This document shows, piece after piece, positions 34,791 through 43,786 of a stretch of 64,000 nucleotides of DNA. The notes under the pieces are model-generated. The model made no database searches. It saw only the letters and a program-made list of their open reading frames with translations, and was not told the DNA's origin. This DNA comes from Christensenellaceae bacterium (GTDB taxonomy: Bacteria > Bacillota > Clostridia > Christensenellales > Aristaeellaceae), in assembly GCA_020025205.1 (NCBI GenBank), contig JAHHSO010000003.1:1-64000 (forward strand), written 5' to 3'. A program made the position numbers and the translations under genes. Position 1 is the first letter of the stretch, and every line of letters begins with the position of its first letter.

Positions 34791-35366
34791 TTAATTTTGT
34801 TTGGTGCAGGTGAGATAAATTTCGCGCAGCTGTGCATAAGCTTCTTCAATCGTTCCGCCGTTGACGATTTGATAATCGTAAGACGACGCATACGTCAACT
34901 CATGGCACGCAGTCTCAAGCCGGACACATATTTTTTCTTCTGTCTCCGTGCCGCGTCCGCGCAAACGCTTTTCAAGCACTTCAAAGCTGGGCGGCAAGAT
35001 AAAAATGCTTACACATTCTGGCATTCTCTCTTTCACCTGAAGCGCCCCCTGGACATCGATTTCCAGCAGAACATCCATGCCCTGATTAAGAAGCCCTGTC
35101 ACATAAGAGCGCGGCGTGCCATAACGGTTGCCCGCAAACTCCGCATATTCCAGAAATTCATTATTCTCTACGCGGCGTTCAAATTCCTGCCGATCAATGA
35201 AAAAGTAATCTTTTCCATCGACTTCCCCCTCACGCGGTTCTCGCGTTGTGGCAGAAACAGAGAATGCAATTTTCCCTTCAAATTCTTTAAAGAGTCTCTC
35301 TTTGATCGTTCCCTTTCCTACACCTGACGGCCCGGAAAAAACAAACAGCACACCCTTCTTCTGCAT
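34791..35366 (-). CDS. gmk: Guanylate kinase
   Basis: A 191-residue nucleotide kinase turning GMP into GDP with ATP. The P-loop is FSGPSGVGKGTIKERL near residues 10-25; the GMP-binding SATTREPREGEVDGKDYFF segment and the EIDVQGALQVKE motif are intact. Its ATG overlaps the remA stop (CATTA on the plus strand), so the two are translationally coupled. Gmk is also a target of (p)ppGpp in Firmicutes (family knowledge). Confidence 0.97.
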   Translation of the reverse strand: MQKKGVLFVFSGPSGVGKGTIKERLFKEFEGKIAFSVSATTREPREGEVDGKDYFFIDRQEFERRVENNEFLEYAEFAGNRYGTPRSYVTGLLNQGMDVLLEIDVQGALQVKERMPECVSIFILPPSFEVLEKRLRGRGTETEEKICVRLETACHELTYASSYDYQIVNGGTIEEAYAQLREIYLTCTKQN

Positions 35367-35641
35367 TACGACTCTTCCTCCTCGACGATGGTGGTATTAT
35401 CTTTGATGTCAAAACGATGTGCAATTGTCTCCGGCTGAACAGCGGAAAGAATGACATGATCGCTGTCAGAAATGATAACGGCACGCGTTCTGCGGCCATA
35501 TGTCGCATCAATCAGTCGGCGTTCTTCGCGCGCCTCTTGAATAATTCGCTTCACCGGAGCCGATTCTGGCCCAATGATAGCAATGATACGGCTGGACGAG
35601 ATAAAGTTTCCGTAACCGACATTGATTAGTTTAATCTCCAC
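35366..35641 (-). CDS. remA: Extracellular matrix regulatory protein RemA (DUF370)
   Basis: A 91-residue DNA-binding regulator of the RemA family. In Bacillus subtilis RemA activates biofilm matrix operons. The N-terminal INVGYGNFISSSRIIAI and the PESAPVKRIIQEARE segment are conserved. It lies between yicC and gmk exactly as in Bacillus (yloC-remA-gmk), and its stop overlaps the gmk start. Its targets in this organism are unknown. Confidence 0.94.
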   Translation of the reverse strand: MEIKLINVGYGNFISSSRIIAIIGPESAPVKRIIQEAREERRLIDATYGRRTRAVIISDSDHVILSAVQPETIAHRFDIKDNTTIVEEEES

Positions 35642-35659
35642 AAGCGCTCTCCTCAGCCT

Positions 35660-36532
35660 TTACTCAATGTTCTGCACCTGCTCGCGCAGTTTTTCAATTT
35701 CGCCCTTAGCTTCAACAACACATTGGGCAATCTCCGCATCGGATGCCTTTGATCCAATCGTATTGACTTCCCTGTTTAATTCCTGAACAAGAAAATCCAG
35801 TTTTCTGCCCACGGATTCCTCCAGCTCGACCGCACTTCTAATCTGCGCAATATGACTTTCAAGGCGAACCAGTTCTTCGTCAATAGCGGCGCGGTCTGCA
35901 AAAATCGCCACTTCCGTGATAAAACGTGCGTCGTCAATTTCGCCTTCCATCAACGCAGAAAGACGCTGAGCAAGCCGATCGCGATACTCCTGAATCACAT
36001 GCGGCGCGCGAAGTTTGATTTTTGCACGAATCTCATCAATTGCAGCAGTCTTTGCCAGTACATCCCTGCGCAAATTTTCACCTTCGCGCCGGCGCATGCT
36101 GCAAAGATCATTAAGTGCGCCGCAGAGCGCACGCTTAAACAGCCCCGATACAACTTCCTGATTTTCTTCGCCTTCAACTACGCTCAAAACATCGGGCAGC
36201 TTAGCATATTCGCAAAGGGATAAATCACTGTCCTGCCCCAGTGCTTTCCCCAGCTCTTTCAGCGCCTTCTTGTAACTGCATGCAAGCTGCGCATCCACCT
36301 GCACGGTCCTGGCATCCTGACGATGGTTGACATAATTCACAAATACATCAACATGGCCGCGCGAAAGTCGCTCTGAGACACCGCGGCGCACCATCTCGTC
36401 CAAAAAACCAATTGACCTGGGCAGCCGGCAGGATATGTCCAGAAATCTGTGGTTGACGCTCTTGACCTCGACGGTCATTTCCCGTCCGTCCTCCGCAGCC
36501 ACGCAGCGGCCGTATCCGGTCATGCTCTGCAC
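35660..36532 (-). CDS. YicC/YloC family endoribonuclease
   Basis: A 290-residue protein with the YicC N-terminal domain (SMTGYGR start, VEVKSVNHRFLDISCRLPR) and C-terminal DUF1732 (ELEESVGRKLDFLVQELNREVNTIGSKA). Family members are metal-dependent endoribonucleases implicated in RNA decay. The start is GTG (36532), 9 bases after AAAGGAG, giving MQSMTGYGR as in homologues. It heads the remA-gmk-rpoZ-coaBC operon, with an extended -10 promoter close by. Confidence 0.95.
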   Translation of the reverse strand: MQSMTGYGRCVAAEDGREMTVEVKSVNHRFLDISCRLPRSIGFLDEMVRRGVSERLSRGHVDVFVNYVNHRQDARTVQVDAQLACSYKKALKELGKALGQDSDLSLCEYAKLPDVLSVVEGEENQEVVSGLFKRALCGALNDLCSMRRREGENLRRDVLAKTAAIDEIRAKIKLRAPHVIQEYRDRLAQRLSALMEGEIDDARFITEVAIFADRAAIDEELVRLESHIAQIRSAVELEESVGRKLDFLVQELNREVNTIGSKASDAEIAQCVVEAKGEIEKLREQVQNIE

Positions 36533-36569
36533 AGATGTTCACTCCTTTGTTATTGCATCATTATCTTTC

Positions 36570-36598
36570 ATTATATCACATCTCTGTTCAAATGAAAA
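36570..36598 (-). promoter_or_regulatory. Extended -10 promoter of the yicC operon
   Basis: TGATATAAT on the minus strand (36578-36570) is a perfect extended -10; the -35 region is weak. An 8-bp inverted repeat, CTGTTCAA/TTGAACAG (36584-36591, 36607-36614), overlaps the -35 area and could be an operator or the end structure of the ligA transcript. Confidence 0.65.
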
Positions 36599-36627
36599 TC
36601 GTCCACTTGAACAGAATTTTACAATAC

Positions 36628-38616
36628 TCATTTTAAAATTCCCTGCTCAATGGCTGCAAGAAACTCTGTCTCGTCCATGATCCTAACGCCAAGCGTTCTG
36701 GCTTTTTCCAGCTTGCTTCCCGCGCTTTCTCCCGCCAGGACAATTCCTGTTTTTTTTGAAACGCTTCCTGAAGTCTTGCCGCCATTTTTCCGGATCATTT
36801 CTTCTGCCTGGGCACGTGTCAACGTGGGCAGCGTCCCTGTCAGCACAAACGTCAGCCCTTCAAACAGCGTACCGGCATCCTCCTGAAGGCGAACCTTCGG
36901 AGACACCCCCGCTTCAAGCAGGCGATCAACAAAACGCCGATTCTGCTCATCTGCAAAAAACTCCACAATGGATGCTGCAACAACTTCGCCCACATCATCA
37001 ATATCCGTCAAATCAGAAATCTCGGCATCCATGAGCGCAGTCAGCGTTCCAAAATGTGCCATCAAATCGTAGGCTGTTTTTTTCCCGATATTGGGGATTC
37101 CAATTGCAAAAAGAAATGCATTCAGCTCGCAATCCTTGCTTTTTTCCAGCTCAGCAAGCAGCTTATCCGCCTTCTTTGCGCCAAATCCGCGCAGGCCGAC
37201 CATCTGTTCTTTTTGAAGCGTGTACAAATCCGCCGCTGACCGAACCCCCAGTTCATCATAAAAGAGTTCCGCTGTGCGCGTGGAAAATGCTTCAATGTCC
37301 ATGCCCTGCCTGGATGCAAAATGTGCCATGCGAGCAATTATCTGCGGGCGGCAGCCCGTTCTGTTCAGGCAGAACAGATGCGCTCCCACCTGTGTAAGCG
37401 TTTCTCCGCATGCAGGGCAAACTGCGGGCGGCTCGATATCCGTCTGCGGCGCTTCCCCTTCACCTTCCCACACAACACCCATGATCTCAGGAATGACATC
37501 ATTGGAGCGGCGCACCCAGACTTCACTGCCGATACGCACGCGCTTGCGGCAGATATCGCCGTAATTATTCAGTGTGGCACGCTGCACCGTCACGCCGCAA
37601 ATATCCACGGGCGACAAATGTGCAAGCGGCGTTAATTTGCCAGTACGCCCCAGTTCCCATGTAACATCCTTCAGCTTTGTCACCGTTTCCTGCGCCGGAA
37701 ACTTGAATGCCACCGACCAGCGCGGAAATTTGTCCGTATATCCCAGCACATCACGAGTACGCATGTCCGTCAATTTAATCGTCGCACCGTCTATCAAAAA
37801 ATCAAGCGTTTCCCGCTGCTCTTCTATTTCATGCACCCATTCAAGTGCTTCCTCAATCGTCTTGGCCTCTTTGGCATATGGACTGATAGAGAAGCCATTT
37901 TCTCTCATGAATTCAAGCATCTCCGCCTGAGTCTGGAAACCTCTTCCTTCGATGTAGCCAATCTGATAAAAAATCGCATCCAAATGGCGGCTGGCCGTCA
38001 CCTTGGGATCAAGGTTTCGCAGTGCTCCCGCTGCGGCATTGCGTGCGTTCTTTAGCGGCTCATCTGCCCGTTCATTGTATTTTTGAAGCGCTGACAAACG
38101 CATGATGCACTCTCCCTGCACCTCCATGCGTCCCTTGAAGGGAATCGTCAGCGGGATGGATGAAATCGTTCTCGCCTGCGGCAAAACCGCTTCACCGGTG
38201 ACACCATCGCCACGCGTTGCAGCCTGAACAAGTTCACCGCCGTCATAAGTCAGATTAAGCGTCAAACCATCCAGCTTATATTCTACACAATAGTGGTTTT
38301 CAGGCAAATTACCCGCTGCCTCAGTCAGCTTTTCCGCTCTGTTTGCCCACGCAAGAATCTCCTCTTCCGACTGAGCCTTATCCATGCTCCATAGTCTGCC
38401 AATATGACGATGTGGTTCAAACTCCTCCATCACCGCGCCGCCCACGCGCAGTGTTGGAGAATCTGGCAGGCGTTTTCCTGTTTTTTCCTCCAGCTCACGC
38501 AGTTGTGCATACATCGCATCCCATTCATCATCGGATATTGTGGGCGCATCCAGATCGTAATACTGGTGAGAAGCTTCGTTGATTTTATCAACCAGCTTGC
38601 GCATACGGTCTTCCAT
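36628..38616 (-). CDS. ligA: NAD-dependent DNA ligase LigA
   Basis: A 662-residue ligase sealing nicks in replication and repair with NAD+ as AMP donor. In order: Ia and adenylation domains with active-site Lys114 in the KLDG motif, OB fold, a four-cysteine zinc finger (CPAC ... FC ... GC, about 398-420), helix-hairpin-helix repeats and a C-terminal BRCT domain (about 585-662). The ATG lies one base after the pcrA stop, and the yerC-pcrA-ligA order matches Bacillus. Confidence 0.97.
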   Translation of the reverse strand: MEDRMRKLVDKINEASHQYYDLDAPTISDDEWDAMYAQLRELEEKTGKRLPDSPTLRVGGAVMEEFEPHRHIGRLWSMDKAQSEEEILAWANRAEKLTEAAGNLPENHYCVEYKLDGLTLNLTYDGGELVQAATRGDGVTGEAVLPQARTISSIPLTIPFKGRMEVQGECIMRLSALQKYNERADEPLKNARNAAAGALRNLDPKVTASRHLDAIFYQIGYIEGRGFQTQAEMLEFMRENGFSISPYAKEAKTIEEALEWVHEIEEQRETLDFLIDGATIKLTDMRTRDVLGYTDKFPRWSVAFKFPAQETVTKLKDVTWELGRTGKLTPLAHLSPVDICGVTVQRATLNNYGDICRKRVRIGSEVWVRRSNDVIPEIMGVVWEGEGEAPQTDIEPPAVCPACGETLTQVGAHLFCLNRTGCRPQIIARMAHFASRQGMDIEAFSTRTAELFYDELGVRSAADLYTLQKEQMVGLRGFGAKKADKLLAELEKSKDCELNAFLFAIGIPNIGKKTAYDLMAHFGTLTALMDAEISDLTDIDDVGEVVAASIVEFFADEQNRRFVDRLLEAGVSPKVRLQEDAGTLFEGLTFVLTGTLPTLTRAQAEEMIRKNGGKTSGSVSKKTGIVLAGESAGSKLEKARTLGVRIMDETEFLAAIEQGILK

Positions 38617-38617
38617 A

Positions 38618-41002
38618 TTATTCCTCCAACTTGATCATCGGGGCGATGGACAATGCAAGCTCCTTCACGCCCACATGCGTATCATCAAAGCGAATCAGGC
38701 CGCGTGAATCAGATCCGCTTCCCGTTACGCGAATGACAACGCCTTTTCCAAATTTTTTGTGCATCACATGGTCGCCAGGCTCATAAATTGATGGCTTTTT
38801 GACTGTTTCTGCCTGCGATTTGACAACATTGACCGCCATAGTCATGCCGCGCTGCACGCCTGGAATGGTTTTTCCTCCAACATCGGCACTCGAATTCATG
38901 CCCACGCCGGCGCCCTTGGACCAGTCAGAAAAGCTTTGAGCCCTGCCCTGCGGTTTGGCTGCTGCATACTGCGTGCGCGGCTTCCACGGTTCAGCGGAAG
39001 ATGTGCGGCTCCATGCAGGCTGACGCCACTGACCGCTTTGCCAATCATCCCTTGCATTGCTGTGCCGAATACCGAAAGCCCCCGGTGCATCAGACACATC
39101 TTCCATCAGCCGCAGAGGAATGTCATCAATAAAGCGCGAGCGATCATTGAACTGAATCTGATTATACAGCATTCTTCTGGACGCATGAGACAGATACAAA
39201 CGCTCACGTGCGCGAGTAATTCCCACATAACAAAGGCGTCTTTCCTCTTCCATTCTGGCCTGATCATCTTTGGATCGCATGGACGGAAAGAGGTTTTCCT
39301 CCATGCCAATCATGAACACATTCGGGAATTCCAGACCCTTGGCGCTGTGCAGTGTCATCATCGTTACTGCACCACCATTTTCGTCCATGTCGTCCAAATC
39401 AGAAACAAGTGACACGTTCTCCAGATACTCAGTCAGCGTTGGATTGTCGGCCTTCTCCTCAAACTCGGCAACAGCGCCCACAAATTCCCGAATATTCTCT
39501 ACGCGGCTTCTTGCCTCATCGGAGTCTTCCTTGGCGTACTGACTTTCCAGTCCTGCCGTGTCGATGACATACTGGACAAGTGCCGTGAGCTTCATATTCT
39601 CTGTCATCATGGTGAGATTCATCATCAATTCACTGAACTTCTCCACGCTCTTTTTTGCCCGGGCGTTCAGCGTGTCCGGAATATCCATGCACGCCGTCAT
39701 CAGCGGCATTTCCTGTTCCGCCGCATGCCGCATCAGCGCATTAACCGTCGTATCGCCAATAGCCCGCTTCGGCACATTGATGATCCGGCGAACAGAAATA
39801 TCGTCTGCCGGATTGATCATCACGCGCAGATAAGCCAGAATATCCTTGACTTCCTTGCGGTCATAGAACTTGAGGCCGCCATACATCCTGTACTTAATGC
39901 CTGCCCGCACAAACGATTCTTCCACCACACGTGACTGTGCATTTGTTCGATACAAAACAGCAAATCGACTTGCCTCTTCACCCTGTGCCTCAAGCGCTCT
40001 GATCTGCTGGCAAATCCATGCAGCCTCTTCGCGCTCATCTCCCGCCCTGTACAAGCGGATCGGTTCCCCAGGCCCCTGCTGCGTCCAGAGTGCCTTATCC
40101 TTCCTGTTTTCATTGAGGGCAATCACCTGATTCGCTGCATCCAGAATATTTGCCGTCGAGCGGTAATTCTGTTCAAGCTTGATAACCTTTGCATCTGGAA
40201 AATCCTTTTCAAAATCCAGAATGTTTCGAATATCTGCTCCTCGCCATCCATAAATCGACTGGTCATCATCTCCAACAACGCAAAGATTCCGGCTTTCCTG
40301 AGCCAACAGCCTGACCAACATATATTGCGCATAGTTGGTATCCTGATACTCATCCACATGAATATAACGGAATTTTTTCTGATATGCCTGCAAAACAGGT
40401 GGATGCTGAGCAAACAGTTCAAGCGTCTTGACGATCAGATCATCAAAGTCAAGCGCATTGGAGCTTTTCAGCTTTTCTTCATAAGCATTGTAAACATCAT
40501 AGATCATCTGAGCGCGATAATCCCTGTCCGACTGAGCAAACCAGTCCTGCGGGCCAAGCAGCTTATTCTTTGCATCGGAAATTTTGCTTTTCAGTTCGCG
40601 CGGCGGCAAAAACTTCTCATCAATATTCAGGCGCTTTAAAATCTCTTTGAGCGCGGCATTCTGATCGTCATCATCATAAATGGTAAACGACCGCGTATAC
40701 CCCAGCTTTTCAATATCCCGGCGCAGAATCTTTGCGCATCCCGCATGAAACGTTGACACCCATACATCTGCAGCACTTGTTCCCGCAAGCTTTTCAATAC
40801 GTTCTCTCATTTCTGCTGCGGCTTTGTTGGTAAAGGTGATGGCCATAATTGCCCACGGCGGCACACCATGATCAATCAAATTGGCGACGCGATACGTCAG
40901 CGCACGCGTTTTTCCAGAACCGGCACCTGCCAGCACCAAAAGCGGCCCTTCAAGCGTTTCCGCCGCGAGCCGCTGTTCTTTATTCAAGTCATTCAGATTC
41001 AT
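38618..41002 (-). CDS. pcrA: ATP-dependent DNA helicase PcrA/UvrD
   Basis: A 794-residue superfamily 1A 3'-5' helicase used in nucleotide excision repair and rolling-circle replication. Walker A is LVLAGAGSGKTRAL near residues 22-34; YIHVDEYQDTNYAQY is the Walker B region, followed by VVGDDDQSIYGWRGAD and the motif MTLHSAKGLEFPNVF. The C-terminal tail ends in a Tudor-like RNA-polymerase interaction domain (HKKFGKGVVIRV). Its start overlaps the yerC stop by four bases, so it is coupled to the small regulator. Confidence 0.97.
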   Translation of the reverse strand: MNLNDLNKEQRLAAETLEGPLLVLAGAGSGKTRALTYRVANLIDHGVPPWAIMAITFTNKAAAEMRERIEKLAGTSAADVWVSTFHAGCAKILRRDIEKLGYTRSFTIYDDDDQNAALKEILKRLNIDEKFLPPRELKSKISDAKNKLLGPQDWFAQSDRDYRAQMIYDVYNAYEEKLKSSNALDFDDLIVKTLELFAQHPPVLQAYQKKFRYIHVDEYQDTNYAQYMLVRLLAQESRNLCVVGDDDQSIYGWRGADIRNILDFEKDFPDAKVIKLEQNYRSTANILDAANQVIALNENRKDKALWTQQGPGEPIRLYRAGDEREEAAWICQQIRALEAQGEEASRFAVLYRTNAQSRVVEESFVRAGIKYRMYGGLKFYDRKEVKDILAYLRVMINPADDISVRRIINVPKRAIGDTTVNALMRHAAEQEMPLMTACMDIPDTLNARAKKSVEKFSELMMNLTMMTENMKLTALVQYVIDTAGLESQYAKEDSDEARSRVENIREFVGAVAEFEEKADNPTLTEYLENVSLVSDLDDMDENGGAVTMMTLHSAKGLEFPNVFMIGMEENLFPSMRSKDDQARMEEERRLCYVGITRARERLYLSHASRRMLYNQIQFNDRSRFIDDIPLRLMEDVSDAPGAFGIRHSNARDDWQSGQWRQPAWSRTSSAEPWKPRTQYAAAKPQGRAQSFSDWSKGAGVGMNSSADVGGKTIPGVQRGMTMAVNVVKSQAETVKKPSIYEPGDHVMHKKFGKGVVIRVTGSGSDSRGLIRFDDTHVGVKELALSIAPMIKLEE

Positions 41003-41304
41003 GTATTTTCCTCTCTGGGGTCATCCATCATTTTGTTCAGAATCATCTGGTATCCGCCCGCCCCATAGTTCAGCGCACGGTTGACGCGGCTGATGGTGGC
41101 CGTGCTGGCTCCTGTCTTCTCGGTGATTTCCTGATATGTCACCCTTTTTCGCAAAAGTCTGGCCACTGCCAAACGCTGCGCAACCGCCTGCAGTTCATGA
41201 ATGGTAAAAATATCCTCAAAAAAGTGGTTTGCTTCCTCCTCTGTTTCCAGCAGAAGTATTGCCTGTGCAAGGTCTTTCACCTGATCAGCATCAAGAGGCT
41301 GCAT
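40999..41304 (-). CDS. YerC/TrpR-like DNA-binding protein
   Basis: A 101-residue TrpR/YerC/YecD family protein with a helix-turn-helix (TYQEITEKTGASTATISRVNRAL, spread over about 59-82). These are small dimeric repressors of unknown ligand in Firmicutes. The gene precedes pcrA with a four-base overlap, as in Bacillus, so it may autoregulate the pcrA-ligA unit (inference). ATG at 41304 follows AGGGAGGAAG. Confidence 0.93.
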   Translation of the reverse strand: MQPLDADQVKDLAQAILLLETEEEANHFFEDIFTIHELQAVAQRLAVARLLRKRVTYQEITEKTGASTATISRVNRALNYGAGGYQMILNKMMDDPREENT

Positions 41305-41342
41305 GCTCTTCCTCCCTCATTCATATGCGGACATGATACATG

Positions 41343-41371
41343 ATTATAGCACAAATTGTACAAGAAATAAA
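41343..41371 (-). promoter_or_regulatory. Probable promoter of yerC-pcrA-ligA
   Basis: A perfect TATAAT (41348-41343) on the minus strand with a weak -35, TTTATT, 17 bases upstream; 39 bases before the yerC ATG. Confidence 0.6.
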
Positions 41372-41758
41372 GCAGAAACCGAATGCCGCGCACGATTCTG
41401 TTCATCAATCTTGCATTGTGTGACACAAAGCTTTCCAATCAGCCTTTACATCCAACGCATCAACCGCGTTTCAATCTTTAGAACTTATCATGAATGCGAT
41501 TTTTCCTTTCCATCTCAACCGTTATGGAATTTTGAGGATTGAAGTTTGCATGGGCTCCACAGGATGAACATACTTTAACCGACATGCAGATTGTATTCCT
41601 CTCATGTATTTCTCTGTCGGCCTGCCTTTTCATTGCTTTTAATCCCTTGCCTTACACCATGGAAAATGCAAAGCACGCTTGCAGGCGTTCTTCCTCTCCG
41701 CTTGAAATCCTGCATGATTTTAAAAAAGCATGGACTGAAACAGCTGCAATGCATAAAT

Positions 41759-41802
41759 ATCGGCCCTCAAAAGGAGCTGAACCGCTCCATTTGAAGGCCG
41801 AT
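41759..41802. repeat. 44-base hairpin between yerC and ssb
   Basis: Arms 41759-41777 and 41784-41802 pair at 17 of 19 positions around TGAACC. On the plus strand T-rich sequence follows after a few bases; on the minus strand it lies about 100 bases beyond ssb and could end that transcript. Confidence 0.65.
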
Positions 41803-41916
41803 TTCCATTTTAATATTTTTTACAGATGGCTATTGCCTTTTCATTTTGCAACAGCCCCTTCTCCTGAATCGTATTGAATATACATGCCCCTCAATTCTCA
41901 AAAGGGCACATCATCA

Positions 41917-42591
41917 TCATTGGGGTCCTGCTGCTTCGGGGCGAAACGTGGACATCACGGGTGCCTGTACCGCCATGTGATCCGAATCCAGCAGTTCAAG
42001 ATGACCTACCGACACCTCGTAGGCCGTCTTTTCCACCACATTGCCGTCAGGCATCTGCTTTTGATAAGCCCTTGACTGAAGTCTGCCGGTCAGTGTAATC
42101 TTGTCGCCAACCGTAAGCTTGGAAGCAAAGCGCGCACTCCTGCCCCATGTGATGCAGGGGATATAGTCGCTCTTGCCATATGCTCTATTCACAGCCAGCA
42201 TCATATCAGCAATTTCGCGTCCGAAAGGCGTCGTGCGATACGCCGGGGTTTTGCACAATGTGCCGGTGAGCTGAATCTGATTGGGATTTTCCCTTTCGTC
42301 CACCTCAACAATACGTTGTGCAAACGCCGTAATCAGCAGCCTGCCAGAGCCCTCGATGATCTTATTGTAAGAACGCACCTGTCCCTCAATCGCCAGCTCA
42401 TCGCCGTCGGAGAGCATCGCCCCATCAATCAGCCGTTCAGAGAGTGTGATGGGCAGAAGATCCTGCGCACCGGACAGTCTCGGCACGCCAAGCGTCAGGT
42501 AATAAAACTTTTCCCCAAAGGCTTCATGCCCCACGACGGGCGTTCCGACAACCTTACCGCTCAAATGCAGTGTGTTAATGACATTTTCCAT
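41917..42591 (-). CDS. ssb: Single-stranded DNA-binding protein with two OB folds; acidic tail out of frame
   Basis: A 224-residue protein with two SSB-type OB folds (about 5-100 and 102-208); the second has the clear SSB pattern NQIQLTGTLCKTPAYR...MMLAVNRAYGKSDYIPCITWG. As read, it ends TFRPEAAGPQ and lacks the acidic tip by which SSB recruits repair proteins. One base over, the DNA reads QQDPNDDVPF followed by a stop at 41898-41900, a textbook SSB C-terminal tip. A one-base excess near the CCCC or TTT run at about 41935-41945 would explain this, whether by true frameshift, sequencing error or programmed slippage. It may work in repair or sporulation alongside a replicative SSB elsewhere. 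Confidence 0.9.
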   Translation of the reverse strand: MENVINTLHLSGKVVGTPVVGHEAFGEKFYYLTLGVPRLSGAQDLLPITLSERLIDGAMLSDGDELAIEGQVRSYNKIIEGSGRLLITAFAQRIVEVDERENPNQIQLTGTLCKTPAYRTTPFGREIADMMLAVNRAYGKSDYIPCITWGRSARFASKLTVGDKITLTGRLQSRAYQKQMPDGNVVEKTAYEVSVGHLELLDSDHMAVQAPVMSTFRPEAAGPQ

Positions 42592-42614
42592 TGTACGTCC
42601 TCCTTATTTCTTGT

Positions 42615-43412
42615 TCATTGAATAGGCGTTTCTGCGCTGTTTGTCGGCGCGGGTGTCTTCCTGTGCTGCTTGCCGGTATGGTCAATCCATGTTTCTCCGT
42701 CCAACAGCAATTCTGAGATGGGTATAATTTTGTACCCTTCCTGTTTGTAATATTCGAGAATCTGCGGAAGCGCTTCCAGAATATACTTGGAATCGTTATG
42801 AAAGAGCACGATGTCACCCGGATGCACGGATTTCGTGCATTTTGCGACCATGTCCGAAACGCCCAGGTTCTTCCAGTCAAGCGAATCAACATTCCACTGT
42901 ATGCACCTATACCCCTCTTCCCGACTTACTCGAACGACCGCATCGTTATATTCACCATATGGCGGACGGAACAGCGTCGTGGGTTTTCCCGTGATGGACT
43001 TCACAAGATCACTGCAGCGCCTGAGTTCTTCGCGAATCTGCGCTTCAGAGAGCTTGGACATGTGCGGGTGCGTTGAAGAATGATTGCCGATTTCATGTCC
43101 TCTTGCCACTAATTCCTTGACCAGTTCCGGGTACTTTTCCACCCAGAATCCAACCAGGAAAAAGCTGGCCTTTACATCATACTTGTCTAGAATATCCAGT
43201 ATGCCCTTTGTATTGGCCTCTCCCCACGCAGCATCAAAGCTGATAGAGAGCACCTTTTCTTCTGTATCAACGTTATAGATTGGCAATTCACGTGTTGCAA
43301 CTGCCGTCATAATTGTGGGGCCTGTATTGATGGTGGTATATGCTATGGCAAGACCTGCAAGCCCAGCAGCCAACATCAGCCGTCCCCAGGGCAGCGAACG
43401 CTTCTCGTTCAT
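42615..43412 (-). CDS. PdaB-type sporulation polysaccharide deacetylase
   Basis: A 265-residue NodB-fold deacetylase with an N-terminal membrane anchor (about 10-30). Metal and catalytic motifs: SFDAAWG (Asp), GNHSSTHP (His/His), RPPYGEYND and WNVDSLDWKN, ending IVLFHNDSKYILEALPQIL. The SFDAAWG and NVDSLDWK forms point to the PdaB/YlxY branch, needed in Bacillus for late spore maturation. I start at ATG 43412 (MNEKRSLPW), 8 bases after GGAGG; an ATG six bases earlier is too close. The ssb start lies 23 bases downstream, so the two may be cotranscribed. Confidence 0.9.
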   Translation of the reverse strand: MNEKRSLPWGRLMLAAGLAGLAIAYTTINTGPTIMTAVATRELPIYNVDTEEKVLSISFDAAWGEANTKGILDILDKYDVKASFFLVGFWVEKYPELVKELVARGHEIGNHSSTHPHMSKLSEAQIREELRRCSDLVKSITGKPTTLFRPPYGEYNDAVVRVSREEGYRCIQWNVDSLDWKNLGVSDMVAKCTKSVHPGDIVLFHNDSKYILEALPQILEYYKQEGYKIIPISELLLDGETWIDHTGKQHRKTPAPTNSAETPIQ

Positions 43413-43732
43413 CCGCATCGCCTCCACTTCCGACCTCGAAAATTGTATATGTGGAGGCATTTGCTTTTAGAACTTCACCTATAAGACGATGGAAATCCCC
43501 TTTTTCTTCCCCAATTTCAAATGTTTCACATTTTTGCCGCAATTCGTCAGCGCAGACGACGCTTTTTTCTGGTTTCCCGCATTTTTTTCAAAAGTGCCCT
43601 CTTAAAGTGACAGGAAGGCGAACAGAATATGGCTTTAAAAAATGCAGCAAAAGATTTTTCTCCATTTCAATTTGAAAATCCGTTTTTCAAAACGATTTCA
43701 GCAAGTTTTTTCCGAAAATTTTTTTGAAATAC
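43413..43732. other. 320 bases without a gene upstream of the pdaB-type deacetylase
   Basis: No supported coding sequence. On the minus strand the AT-rich stretch near 43440-43455 contains CATATACAAT, which resembles a sporulation sigma-E/K -10 box but has no matching -35 I can defend. Long A/T runs occur at 43650-43735, up to the terminator of the topoisomerase operon. Confidence 0.5.
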
Positions 43733-43766
43733 AAAAACGCCGCAGATGAATCCACATCTGCGGCGT
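43733..43766 (-). terminator. Terminator of the topoisomerase operon
   Basis: A perfect 12-bp stem, ACGCCGCAGATG with CATCTGCGGCGT (43766-43737), followed by TTTTG on the minus strand, 20 bases after the stop. Confidence 0.95.
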
Positions 43767-43786
43767 CTATACGCTCGAATAAAATT

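Larger units (their letters stand above)
41305..41897. other. Gene-poor region between yerC and ssb
   Basis: No supported gene. Plus-strand frames (for example 41539-41877) lack ribosome sites and family resemblance. The region contains a likely yerC promoter (41343-41371), a 44-base hairpin (41759-41802) and a second hairpin (about 41823-41862, GGCTGTTGC with GCAATAGCC) near the end of ssb. Confidence 0.65.

Noticed and set aside
41539..41877. 112-codon plus-strand frame between yerC and ssb
   Set aside because: No ribosome site, no family resemblance, and it spans a large hairpin.
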